From a virus, in the IMG/VR virus record IMGVR_UViG_3300006921_000009, positions 23,305 to 87,304 of that record: a stretch of 64,000 nucleotides of DNA; one strand, written 5' to 3'. This document shows positions 31,483 through 40,019 of this stretch, piece after piece (the first letter of the stretch is position 1; every line of letters begins with the position of its first letter). Position numbers and translations under genes: made by a program. Under the pieces are notes generated by a model. That model searched no databases. It was not told the origin of the DNA and saw only the letters and a program-made list of their open reading frames with translations.

Positions 31483-32646
31483 ATGGAATTTGATGGCATA
31501 GACTTGGAAGACCTAGCTAATTCAGAATCAGCAGTAGTAGAAGGACTTTCTACAGAGAGCGATGAATCAGTAGGCAATGAAGAAACAACTAATAGCGACT
31601 CAGAAGAGTCTGAATCAGCACTAGAAGGCTTAGAGCCAATAGATGGTATTGATTTAGATGACTTAGCTGAGATCAGCGAAGAATTACCGGGAAGTGAAGA
31701 TACCGTAGAGAACGTAGGAGAAAAAGATATTAAGGATTCAGCTAACGACACAGCTACTTCCTCTTCTCAGAATACGTTTACTTCCCTAGCCTCAGCTTTG
31801 AAGGAGGCTGGATCCTTTATTGATTTGACTGATGAAGACTTAGCGTCTGTTACAGATGCTGATTCTTTGTTAGTAATGATGGAGAAGCAAATGAAGAACA
31901 ATGAGTTTGCTAACCTAAATGATAATCAAAAACAGTATTTAGAAGCGTTAGAACTAGGTATACCGCATGAACAATATGCAACTGCAAAGACTAACAGCGA
32001 CCAGTATGAGAAAGTTTCAGATGAAGATATATTTGAAAGACCAGAACTGGCACAAGAATTAATTAAACGTAGTTTCCTTATTAAAGGATTTGATAATGAT
32101 AAAGCATCTAAGTATGCTGCATTAGCTACAAAAGGAGATTCCTTTCAAGAGGATGCTGTGGACGCAAGAGACGCCCTAGTTGCATACGAAAACAACAGAC
32201 TTGAGAAAGAAATAAATACCAGAAAGCAATCACTCCTTGACGATGAGACTAAAGCTCAAGAAGCTTTATCTAAATTAAAGTCAACAGTGAATGAAACTTC
32301 TGAGGTTATACCAGGCATGAAAGTAAACTCAAGACAACGAGAGCAGATTTTTGCATCTATGACTACGCCAACAAAAGTCAAAGGTGATACTCCTCTTAAT
32401 GCTGTCATGGAGAAATACGAAAATGACCAAGAGTATAAGATGAGATTACACGCACTTGATGTTATGACCAAAGGCTTCACTGATTTTTCAAAGTTTAAGA
32501 AAACTGCGACAACTAGTGCTGCAAAGAAACTTGAGAAGCAATTAGCTCAACAAGGAATTATGTCTGGAAATAGCATGAAAGATGGCGGAGTAGTTAGTAC
32601 ATCGCAACTTGATATGAAAAACGCTTTAGATAACCTAAAGCTATAA
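31483..32646 (+). CDS. Putative scaffold or prohead assembly protein
   Basis: 387 residues. The N-terminal 110 residues are very acidic and Ser-rich (DLEDLANSESAVVEGLSTESDESVGNEETTNSD...), followed by helical, coiled regions (NRLEKEINTRKQSLLDDETKAQEALSKLKSTV) and a small basic C-terminus. Disordered acidic and helical architecture directly before the major capsid gene is typical of scaffolding proteins. No protease motif is visible. Confidence 0.6.
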   Translation: MEFDGIDLEDLANSESAVVEGLSTESDESVGNEETTNSDSEESESALEGLEPIDGIDLDDLAEISEELPGSEDTVENVGEKDIKDSANDTATSSSQNTFTSLASALKEAGSFIDLTDEDLASVTDADSLLVMMEKQMKNNEFANLNDNQKQYLEALELGIPHEQYATAKTNSDQYEKVSDEDIFERPELAQELIKRSFLIKGFDNDKASKYAALATKGDSFQEDAVDARDALVAYENNRLEKEINTRKQSLLDDETKAQEALSKLKSTVNETSEVIPGMKVNSRQREQIFASMTTPTKVKGDTPLNAVMEKYENDQEYKMRLHALDVMTKGFTDFSKFKKTATTSAAKKLEKQLAQQGIMSGNSMKDGGVVSTSQLDMKNALDNLKL

Positions 32647-32673
32647 ACAAACAATTTTTAAAAAAAACAAATA

Positions 32674-34152
32674 ATGGCACAAAAATTATCTCCATTACAA
32701 ATGACAGATGCGACGTCATGGAAAGGTTTGACTACTGAGAATCACTTAGGTGCAATCTGGTCTACGTCTCCACAAAAAGTATCTGACATGATTATGACAG
32801 TACAACAAAATTATTTTGGAAACAACATTGATAGTGTTCTTTCTTCTTTCCCAACTTTAGAGTTTGATTCTGATGATGACTTTACATGGGAGCTTCAATC
32901 TCAAGGACTTGACAACTGTGAATTAGTTGAATGTCGTATTGATGGTACTCCTATTACAGCTGCTGATGAGCCAGGAAAGAACGGAACTTACTTTGAATTA
33001 GTATTTCCAAAGAACTGGTTTTCTGATACAGAGCGTATCGTAGGTGAGCTTAACGAAGTTTACCCAGTATTAATTACTGAAGAGCCAGTACGTGAAGGAA
33101 TGAACTGGGTTTATACTTGTCGTATGGATTCAGGTGATCCAACTATGTCTCTTCCTTATGAAGAAGCTGTAGCTGGTAAGAAGTTCTCAGGTGAATTTAG
33201 CCCAGTAGAGCGAACAATGTCTAGAAAAGGACGTGAGATCAAATTTAAGTCTCATATTTCTATGCGTAACTCTTTCTCTCAAATCCGTATCCAAAAGAAG
33301 ACTCCAGGTAACTTAAGTAACCGTAAAATGGGATCTTACTTCAAAGGTGAAGATGGGAAAGTTGTTAAATTCTGGCAACACTATGAGTCTTTCATGTTTG
33401 ACAATGCGTTCCGTGAAGATATCAACAAATTGCACATGTTTGGTACATCTAACAAGACTGCAGAAGGAAATTACTCTATTTCTGGTAAGTCTGGTTACAA
33501 GATTACTGAAGGTGCTGGTATCCGTCAACAAATGGAAGCAGCTAACAGTTCTTTTTACAATGTATTCTCTATTGAAGCATTAGCATCTAGATTGTTAGAT
33601 CTTTCTGAAGGAAAACTTAAGACTGACCAACGTGGTTTTGTTCTTAGAACAGGTGAGCGTGGTGCTTATGAGTTCCACAAATCATTAGAGAAATTCTCTC
33701 AATTGTTTACACCTCTATTGAATACTGATAGAATGTACAAAGCTAAATCTGGTATTTCTAAAATGGAATTAGGATATGGTGGACAATTCGTTGAATTCCG
33801 TGGACCAAATAACACTCAAGTTAATTTGTCAGTGGATTCTATGTACGATGATAGAAACCGTAACAAAATGTTACATCCAAATGGTGGTGTTGTTGAATCT
33901 TACAGATATGATATCCTTGACATAGGAACATCTGAAGGAGCTCCAAACATCCAAAAAGTTGGTGTTAAAGGACAACCAATCATCCACAAATACATCGCAG
34001 GTTTGAGAAACCCTTTCTCTCCAGATGGTGCAGTTTCTGCTATAGGAACAGCTGAGGATGCGTGGGAAGAGCACAAGTACTACTGTGGAGCAGCGATTGT
34101 TCGTGATCCATCTAGAACTGCAAGCTTTATCCATAACATGCAAGCAGTATAA
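32674..34152 (+). CDS. Major capsid protein (crAss-like type)
   Basis: 492 residues, the size of crAss-like capsid proteins. It follows the scaffold candidate and ends at a strong terminator. Codon choice is more uniform and GC-balanced than neighbouring genes (for example CGT for Arg, AAC and TTC), as expected for a very highly expressed protein. Its N-terminus reads MAQKLSPLQMTDATSWKGLT; the body is mixed alpha/beta (YELVF-like strands, FEFHKSLEKFSQLFTPLL). HK97 fold is assumed from context. Confidence 0.8.
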   Translation: MAQKLSPLQMTDATSWKGLTTENHLGAIWSTSPQKVSDMIMTVQQNYFGNNIDSVLSSFPTLEFDSDDDFTWELQSQGLDNCELVECRIDGTPITAADEPGKNGTYFELVFPKNWFSDTERIVGELNEVYPVLITEEPVREGMNWVYTCRMDSGDPTMSLPYEEAVAGKKFSGEFSPVERTMSRKGREIKFKSHISMRNSFSQIRIQKKTPGNLSNRKMGSYFKGEDGKVVKFWQHYESFMFDNAFREDINKLHMFGTSNKTAEGNYSISGKSGYKITEGAGIRQQMEAANSSFYNVFSIEALASRLLDLSEGKLKTDQRGFVLRTGERGAYEFHKSLEKFSQLFTPLLNTDRMYKAKSGISKMELGYGGQFVEFRGPNNTQVNLSVDSMYDDRNRNKMLHPNGGVVESYRYDILDIGTSEGAPNIQKVGVKGQPIIHKYIAGLRNPFSPDGAVSAIGTAEDAWEEHKYYCGAAIVRDPSRTASFIHNMQAV

Positions 34153-34191
34153 TTAAGATAATTAAATTATTTTAATAAAATATGAAAAGAA

Positions 34192-34224
34192 TAGAGCCAT
34201 CATTAGGTTGGTGGCTCTATTTTT
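34192..34224 (+). terminator. Strong intrinsic terminator after the capsid gene
   Basis: TAGAGCCA (34192-34199) pairs with TGGCTCTA (34212-34219), followed by TTTTT. Confidence 0.9.
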
Positions 34225-34226
34225 CG

Positions 34227-34234
34227 TATATTTG
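34227..34234 (+). promoter_or_regulatory. -7 box TATATTTG after the capsid terminator
   Basis: Fits TAnnTTTG, 18 bases before the next start. It restarts transcription just past the terminator. A TTG lies at 34208, closer than usual. Confidence 0.5.
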
Positions 34235-34251
34235 TAGAACATAAATAAATA

Positions 34252-35112
34252 ATGAGAATGAAGGAAGGAAACAAATGGGTAACACCATCAGGGAAAGTTC
34301 GCATTAAATTAATTGCTAAAGGTGTAAATTCATTAATTACGGATCCATCACATGAGGCATATAATTTATTTGGAACATCTACTAGAGATTATTTAATCCC
34401 AGTAGACAGACAGGGTAATCTACATAACCCTTTTGAATGTAGAGAAGAAAGAGATTGGTTAGAGTCTGAATTAGACTTAGATTTGAATCACCATAAAGAT
34501 GAGAAAAACTACTGGCATACAGCAAGTGTATCTTTAGGTAAGACAGATAAGAGATTAGATTTAGCTAACCCAAAGCATTACCTAGAGTATATTATTATAC
34601 GAGCAAACAAACAGTTCGTAGCCTCTAGTCTTGCAACGGCTAAGAAAAAAGCAACATACAAGTATGTAATAGTAGGAGAAAATGCTGAGATTAAAGCAAC
34701 TGCTTCTAAAGCTAACTTACGTATTGAAGCTTATAAGTTCTTAGGTAAGATAGAAGATGACAAACAAGCAATGTTAGACTTCTTAAAAGTATACGGAAAG
34801 AAAGTATCTTCTGTATCTAAAATTGAATTTTTAGTTGGTGAAATGGAAAAGATCATTACTGATGACTTAGACGGTTTCATTACAACATCAAAAGATAAAG
34901 GTAGTTACGAAATTAAATTATTAATAGCATCTGCAGTTGAATGTGGAGCCATTACTAAAGAAAAGCGTAAATACTACTTACCAGGTGGAGATGCATTATG
35001 TGGTGAAGGAGATATTCCTACAATAGATAACGCTATTATCTACTTAAGTAACAAAGCTAACCAAGACGTTTTAACTACTCTTAAAGCTAGAGTAAAGAAC
35101 GCTAAGGATTAA
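34252..35112 (+). CDS. Conserved virion-region protein
   Basis: 286 residues. No enzyme motif. It opens with WVTPSGKVRIKLIAKGVN and has a helical C-terminal half with a Lys-rich ATAKKKATYKYVIVGENAEIKATASKANLRIEAY segment. Position between capsid and connector genes suggests a structural or head-completion protein. Not recognised further. Confidence 0.6.
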   Translation: MRMKEGNKWVTPSGKVRIKLIAKGVNSLITDPSHEAYNLFGTSTRDYLIPVDRQGNLHNPFECREERDWLESELDLDLNHHKDEKNYWHTASVSLGKTDKRLDLANPKHYLEYIIIRANKQFVASSLATAKKKATYKYVIVGENAEIKATASKANLRIEAYKFLGKIEDDKQAMLDFLKVYGKKVSSVSKIEFLVGEMEKIITDDLDGFITTSKDKGSYEIKLLIASAVECGAITKEKRKYYLPGGDALCGEGDIPTIDNAIIYLSNKANQDVLTTLKARVKNAKD

Positions 35113-35127
35113 TAAAAACAAAACAAA

Positions 35128-35838
35128 ATGACAGGAACGGAAATGGAACAAGAGTTCCTAATACTTTATGATAAAGTTACAAGCTTTGACGCTCCTGGGT
35201 ATACACCACTAGAAATAAGTGTCTTTTTAACTAAAGCACAAGAAAGAGTAGTTTTACGTAACATTCGCAGCCTAGGCAATAAGTACCAAGAGGGGTTTGA
35301 AGAATCTGAAATAAGACGAAAAGAACTAAATGAATTAGTAAGAGGGGTAACAATAGTTACTCCTTCTACTACTCAAACTGGTGTAGTACCTAACGGTGAA
35401 TTCTTTGATTTGCCAGCAGATTTTATGATAGCGATATCAGAAGAGATTACAACGGCTAGTGATAGCTCTTGTAGTAATGGAAAAAGGCTTATGGTTAAGC
35501 CAGTCACACATGATGAGATTGCACTAAACCGTAATAATCCATTTAAAAAGCCTAGCATACTTCGGTATGTGTGGAGATTAGATAACTCAGGAGATAAGCA
35601 TGAGCTTGTTACTGACGGTTCTTTCTCTGTAGCAGAGTATCATTTGAGATACTTGAAGACTTTGACACCAATTGTTATTGGAACGGATGTAGTTGATGGC
35701 GCAACAGGTCCTTTAGATTGTGAACTTAATAGTATTATGCATAAGCAGATTATTGATGAAGCAGTTAAAATAGCAACAGGGGTCACTGATCCTGAAAAGT
35801 ATCAGATTAAAACAATAGAGCAACAAGCGGGCAATTAA
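35128..35838 (+). CDS. Putative head-tail connector / ring protein
   Basis: 236 residues. The N-terminal MEQEFLILYDKVTSFDAPGYTPLEISVFLTKAQERVVLR resembles two other genes in this window (48692 and 49964), all with an N-terminal helical region followed by a beta domain. In crAss-like and P22-like phages such proteins form rings below the portal. Placed right after the capsid module. Assignment by pattern and context. Confidence 0.6.
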   Translation: MTGTEMEQEFLILYDKVTSFDAPGYTPLEISVFLTKAQERVVLRNIRSLGNKYQEGFEESEIRRKELNELVRGVTIVTPSTTQTGVVPNGEFFDLPADFMIAISEEITTASDSSCSNGKRLMVKPVTHDEIALNRNNPFKKPSILRYVWRLDNSGDKHELVTDGSFSVAEYHLRYLKTLTPIVIGTDVVDGATGPLDCELNSIMHKQIIDEAVKIATGVTDPEKYQIKTIEQQAGN

Positions 35839-35871
35839 TTATTTTATTAAAACAAAACAAAAACAAAAACA

Positions 35872-37098
35872 ATGAGTACATTTTCACAAAAAGATCTACA
35901 GTTGTTATTCGTAGGTGGAGCAGCAACTGCAACAACAGGTGCTATTGACGCAATGAATGACGGTGAGATTGGTATTTTTACTCCAGCAGGAACACGTATT
36001 ACTGAAGCTACTGCAGCAACTGCAACTAAATTCATTATCGTTAAGAAAACTGCTAACGGAGGAGTTCCTTTAGTATCTCCAGTTTTAAACAAAGCTGATT
36101 TAACTTTAGCTAAAAGAACTATATTTGCAGCAGCTACTGAACAAGTAACTACTGTTGGTTATGATGGAACTACTGGTTCTATTGAAGCTATCAATGATAA
36201 TGAGTACCACCTACGTATTTCTTTACGTCAAGGTTATACTTCTAATCATGGTGGTCTTTACCTTAAGCACGCTTTCTACAAGTCAGATGTTAACGCAACT
36301 GAATTAGAGATTGCTTCTGCTATCGTTAAAGATGCTACAGCTAACTTATCTAAAGATGCTGAAGCTATCGCTATCGTTTCTTTACTATGTAACAATGCTG
36401 GTACATCAACTACTGGTACTGTTGACGTTGTTAAAGGATCTTACAAAGCTGTTGCTTCTGTACCTGGTGACTTTGAAGTAGGTGGTGTTCTTAGATTAGG
36501 AACTGCTACTACATCTCCAGTTTACAAGATAGTTTCTATCGCTGGTGATGTTCTTACTTTAGATACTAAAGTAAACGAAGCATCTGCACAATACGCTATC
36601 GCTGCTGCTGAAGCTGTATCTGCTGCTGATTCTATCGCTGCATCTTACGGTGTTAAACTTACAGGAGTTGCTTCTAAGCACGTTGTAGGAAAACTTCACG
36701 GTGATTTAATGCCTAACGCATTTGACGTTACTTTAGAGAACTTTGGTTCAACTGCTGCTGTAGTTGCTACTGCTGCTTCTGCTGGTAACGGTACTGAGAA
36801 GCAAGTTGCTGAATTAGAGTGGTTCTGTCAAGGTAACGAAGGTGATTTCCATAGAATGGGTGAGCCTAACGTAATCGCACGTAGAACTGAAGTTTCTGGT
36901 AACTACGATCTTATTGATCTACGTTCAGTTGAACTTTACACAGATTCTATTACTGTTGGACCGGTATCTAAAGAAATTACTTTAGCTATACCTGCAACAG
37001 CTCCTAACTATGCAATTGCTGGTACTAGTGATGATATCACTGACGTATTAGAGGTTCTTGCATTTGGATCTGCAACAGGAGCATTGGCTGTATCATAA
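35872..37098 (+). CDS. Abundant virion protein, head auxiliary or tail candidate
   Basis: 408 residues, Ala/Thr/Val-rich and beta-rich. Like the capsid gene it uses a restricted set of codons (GCT, ACT, GAA), pointing to high expression. Repeated short beta segments (GTVDVVKGSYKAVASVPGDFEVGGVLRLG; ITVGPVSKEITLAIP) suggest Ig-like or jelly-roll domains. A strong terminator follows directly. Candidates are capsid decoration protein or a tail/fibre component; sequence does not decide. Confidence 0.6.
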   Translation: MSTFSQKDLQLLFVGGAATATTGAIDAMNDGEIGIFTPAGTRITEATAATATKFIIVKKTANGGVPLVSPVLNKADLTLAKRTIFAAATEQVTTVGYDGTTGSIEAINDNEYHLRISLRQGYTSNHGGLYLKHAFYKSDVNATELEIASAIVKDATANLSKDAEAIAIVSLLCNNAGTSTTGTVDVVKGSYKAVASVPGDFEVGGVLRLGTATTSPVYKIVSIAGDVLTLDTKVNEASAQYAIAAAEAVSAADSIAASYGVKLTGVASKHVVGKLHGDLMPNAFDVTLENFGSTAAVVATAASAGNGTEKQVAELEWFCQGNEGDFHRMGEPNVIARRTEVSGNYDLIDLRSVELYTDSITVGPVSKEITLAIPATAPNYAIAGTSDDITDVLEVLAFGSATGALAVS

Positions 37099-37120
37099 GT
37101 CAAGCTTTTTAAATAACCCT

Positions 37121-37157
37121 AAAGGGAGGATTGAATTTTCTTTCCTCCCTTTTTTTA
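37121..37157 (+). terminator. Strong intrinsic terminator
   Basis: AAAGGGAGGA (37121-37130) pairs with TCCTCCCTTT (37143-37152), followed by T's. A longer frame for the next gene starting at 37131 would lie inside this hairpin and is rejected. Confidence 0.92.
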
Positions 37158-37178
37158 TACCCAAGAAATCAAGAAATT

Positions 37179-37760
37179 ATGGCAATAGCAACATTAACCT
37201 CTAACATTAGGGCTTGCTTTGATACTGGCTGTACGACATTAAATATTTATGACACTACAGGCGTAGAATCAACAGCAAACTCAGGTGGATGGGGAGCAAC
37301 AAACATTAATACTGCAGATGTTACAGGCGCAATTATAACTTACACTACTCCAGGAGGGTCTCCAGTAGAGGTAGATGTAACAAGCGCAATTACTTCACAA
37401 ACAACTGTAGGATGTGAATTCCTTTTAGCTAGTATTGAATTACCGGCTTTAGATGGAGACTACGACTTTTCTTACGCAGTTACTGCGGCAAGTGGGACAA
37501 AAACTAAAACAATCAGCATACTATCATTATGTGTAGTAAGATGCTGTATAGATAAATTATGGGCAAAAGCTGCTCTAGGCTTAATGGAAGAAGACTGTAA
37601 CTGTGTAGATGATAAAACATCTTATACAAACCGTGCTCTAGTAGCAGAGGCAACTTACAGAGCTATTCTAAGTGGAACATCTTGTAACAATACAAATGCA
37701 AGAGCTGCTCTACTAGCTAAGCTACAAAGAATATGTAAATTAGAAAATTGTAATTGTTAA
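37179..37760 (+). CDS. Virion-associated hypothetical protein with Cys-rich C-terminus
   Basis: 193 residues from ATG at 37179 (MAIATLTSNIRAC). The N-terminal ~115 residues look like an Ig-like beta domain (TPGGSPVEVDVTSAITSQTTV). The C-terminal part is helical and Cys-rich, with CCIDKLWAKAALGLMEEDCNC and ending CKLENCNC; the small protein at 38460 also ends VDCNC, suggesting a shared tail type. Likely fibre or baseplate-associated. No function known. Confidence 0.6.
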   Translation: MAIATLTSNIRACFDTGCTTLNIYDTTGVESTANSGGWGATNINTADVTGAIITYTTPGGSPVEVDVTSAITSQTTVGCEFLLASIELPALDGDYDFSYAVTAASGTKTKTISILSLCVVRCCIDKLWAKAALGLMEEDCNCVDDKTSYTNRALVAEATYRAILSGTSCNNTNARAALLAKLQRICKLENCNC

Positions 37761-37763
37761 GAT

Positions 37764-38453
37764 ATGGCATGTAATGATAACGGATGTTTAGATACATCAA
37801 CGATAGTAATACCTACAGGTGCTGACGGAGCTCAGGGACCACAAGGTATTCAAGGAGCTACTGGACCTACAGGACCTACCGGTCCAACTGGACCTACAGG
37901 AGCACAAGGACCAGCAGGAACTAATGGTACTGATGGTACTAACTCTACAGTTGCAACAGTAATACAAGATGGTTTAATACAAAACTCTGTAACTGGAGCT
38001 GCTGATGTTGGATCTATGAGTAGTTTTGCAGGTTATTCTGAAACTATACCTACAATAGCTGTAGGTGACAAATTAACTATAGAAGCTTATTACTCAAGAC
38101 TAGTAGCACCTGCTTCTGGTGGATCAAATTTTTACTTTAAGTTTGGTACTGCAGGATATGTTCCTGCAAATGGTAACGTAGGGAGTGAATCTTACGGAAG
38201 TGATTTACCTTACTCTAATAAAGATATCCTACAGACTCAAATTAAAATGACTATAACAAGACTAAATAGTACTACAGTATTTTATGAGTACAATCAATTT
38301 CTATTAGAAGGATTTGGTGTAGGTCAAAATGTAGGTAGTTTCTTTGGGACAGCTGCAATAAACTTAGATAGTGTTACTGCAATTACTCCAGAGGCATTTG
38401 TATCTCCAGGAGGACAAACACAATTATCTTATTTTAGAGTAATTAAAAACTAA
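37764..38453 (+). CDS. Fibre protein with collagen-like repeat
   Basis: 229 residues. Residues 18-55 are a collagen-like Gly-X-Y run (GADGAQGPQGIQGATGPTGP and following), which forms a triple helix and trimerises fibres. The rest is a beta-rich globular region, likely a receptor-binding or decoration tip. It lies 3 bases after the previous gene in the fibre cluster. Confidence 0.75.
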   Translation: MACNDNGCLDTSTIVIPTGADGAQGPQGIQGATGPTGPTGPTGPTGAQGPAGTNGTDGTNSTVATVIQDGLIQNSVTGAADVGSMSSFAGYSETIPTIAVGDKLTIEAYYSRLVAPASGGSNFYFKFGTAGYVPANGNVGSESYGSDLPYSNKDILQTQIKMTITRLNSTTVFYEYNQFLLEGFGVGQNVGSFFGTAAINLDSVTAITPEAFVSPGGQTQLSYFRVIKN

Positions 38454-38459
38454 TCAACT

Positions 38460-38714
38460 ATGACAAACGCAGATAAACAACTAATAATCCAAGACCTTCA
38501 ATGTAAGCACGGAGATTGGTTAATTAAATATGATAAAAACTTATCATATGGAATCTGTACACAAGCATGGATGGAACGCAATTTAATGATAAGCAACTTA
38601 ATAGAAGTACTTTACAGGTATAATCCTAGGAGTACTTCTAATTGCTTAGAGCTAACAGATATTAATAACATTGTATGTTCATTAAGAGAATTGTTAGTAG
38701 ACTGTAATTGCTAG
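38460..38714 (+). CDS. Small hypothetical protein with Cys tail
   Basis: 84 residues, helical (KQLIIQDLQCKHGDWLIKY...MERNLMISNLIEVLYRY), ending LRELLVDCNC like the C-terminus of the 37179 product (ENCNC). It is part of the fibre operon. Possibly a fibre chaperone or small structural protein; not recognised. Confidence 0.55.
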   Translation: MTNADKQLIIQDLQCKHGDWLIKYDKNLSYGICTQAWMERNLMISNLIEVLYRYNPRSTSNCLELTDINNIVCSLRELLVDCNC

Positions 38715-38734
38715 TGTACACAAAATAATATAGT

Positions 38735-39316
38735 ATGGAAATAAAATTAAACAAAACATTAATAATTATTTGTATCATACTTCTTTTTATTGTATCTTTA
38801 ACGACATGCAATAACAGGCGTGGCAGCGGAGATGTTACAACTGTAGAGACAACTTATGACACTACACACGTAACTCTCACTGACACAATACCTTTCTATA
38901 ATATTATAGACTCAATACGGGTAATAAACTTACCGATTGTTTCAGAAACCTCAAACTCAGATAGCTCTGAGTTTTCTTATTTAACAGAAGTTAGTGACTC
39001 TTTACTAGATGGTAGGATTTCTACTGTAGTAAAAAGTGACGGTACTCTAGTTAATCAAAATTTTACTTATTTACCAAAGTTTCCTAAATACATTAATAGA
39101 GTAGATTCTATTTTTGTTACCAAAGAGATTAAGACAACAACCGTTAGAAATACATGGAGTATTTATGGTGGAGTAACATTAGTCCCTGTTCAAACACCGG
39201 CTATAATAGGTTCACTAGGTTTTAAAAGTAGAAAAGGTCATATGTATGAACTGGGATACAATCCCTTTAACCGTGACATCTTTGTAGGTGTTAAATTTCA
39301 ACTTTTTAAAAAATAA
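38735..39316 (+). CDS. Putative membrane-anchored or lipoprotein envelope protein
   Basis: 193 residues. Residues 8-26 are hydrophobic (LIIICIILLFIVSLTTC), and LTTC-NN could act as a lipobox, so it is either a lipoprotein or N-terminally anchored. The rest is polar with many Thr/Asp, then beta strands at the end (WSIYGGVTLVPVQTPAIIGSLGF...FVGVKFQLF) reminiscent of a small beta-barrel or outer-membrane segment. A spanin-like lysis role is conceivable but unproven. Confidence 0.5.
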   Translation: MEIKLNKTLIIICIILLFIVSLTTCNNRRGSGDVTTVETTYDTTHVTLTDTIPFYNIIDSIRVINLPIVSETSNSDSSEFSYLTEVSDSLLDGRISTVVKSDGTLVNQNFTYLPKFPKYINRVDSIFVTKEIKTTTVRNTWSIYGGVTLVPVQTPAIIGSLGFKSRKGHMYELGYNPFNRDIFVGVKFQLFKK

Positions 39317-39320
39317 TTAA

Positions 39321-40016
39321 ATGGCAAGAAAACAACCAACCAACTTTCCTATATTAACTCGTCCAGAGGATTTAGAGTTTTTAACAGGGCAGTACAAGGG
39401 GAAGGACTTCAAGGTGGAAGCAGGGAAGTTTTTAGAAGGGGCAGCAGAATACATTGAAGCTCCAACAGCAGATGCAATGGCAGCCTTTACGCAAGGTTAT
39501 TTTGCAGTAGAGACTGGTTACCATCACGGTGGCGTAGCCACAGATACAGTTATAAGTCTTTCCGCAGTAGATACTTGGGTAGACATAAATTTTACTACAG
39601 ATGCTTCAGGTTTATTTGATGAGCGACCAACAACTATGGTTACAGCTAATGCAATAGCATTTGATGATTCTACAGGATTATTTAAACTAGAAGGATTATC
39701 TACAGAAGCATTTGCTACATTTAGATCATCTTTTTCTTTTGATCCAGATGAAGATAATGGAGAGTTATCAGTAAGATTACTATTTAATCATCACTCAGGT
39801 GTTACACCTACTACATCTACTATTGAAACAATAGCCGGTAGTTTTGCGCAAGGAGCTGATGAAGATTATGTACTAGAGCCACTACTTACATTTAAAGTCG
39901 GTGCAGATATAGATACTAATAGTACAGGTGATGCTGGTACATGTAAGTTACAAATCAATTCAACAGTACCAGGTACACTTTCAATGAGAGGTCTTACTTG
40001 GTTTTTATACAAATAA
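39321..40016 (+). CDS. Putative tail fibre-associated protein
   Basis: 231 residues, beta-rich, starting MARKQPTNFPILTRPEDLEFLTGQYKGKD. The body (GVATDTVISLSAVDTWVDINFTTDASG...) resembles C-terminal jelly-roll-like fibre domains. It immediately precedes the 1,695-residue fibre gene by 3 bases. Likely a fibre or receptor-binding subunit; family not identified. Confidence 0.55.
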   Translation: MARKQPTNFPILTRPEDLEFLTGQYKGKDFKVEAGKFLEGAAEYIEAPTADAMAAFTQGYFAVETGYHHGGVATDTVISLSAVDTWVDINFTTDASGLFDERPTTMVTANAIAFDDSTGLFKLEGLSTEAFATFRSSFSFDPDEDNGELSVRLLFNHHSGVTPTTSTIETIAGSFAQGADEDYVLEPLLTFKVGADIDTNSTGDAGTCKLQINSTVPGTLSMRGLTWFLYK

Positions 40017-40019
40017 GAT

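Noticed and set aside
37131-37178. Upstream start for the 193-residue gene
   Set aside because: Lies inside a strong terminator hairpin.
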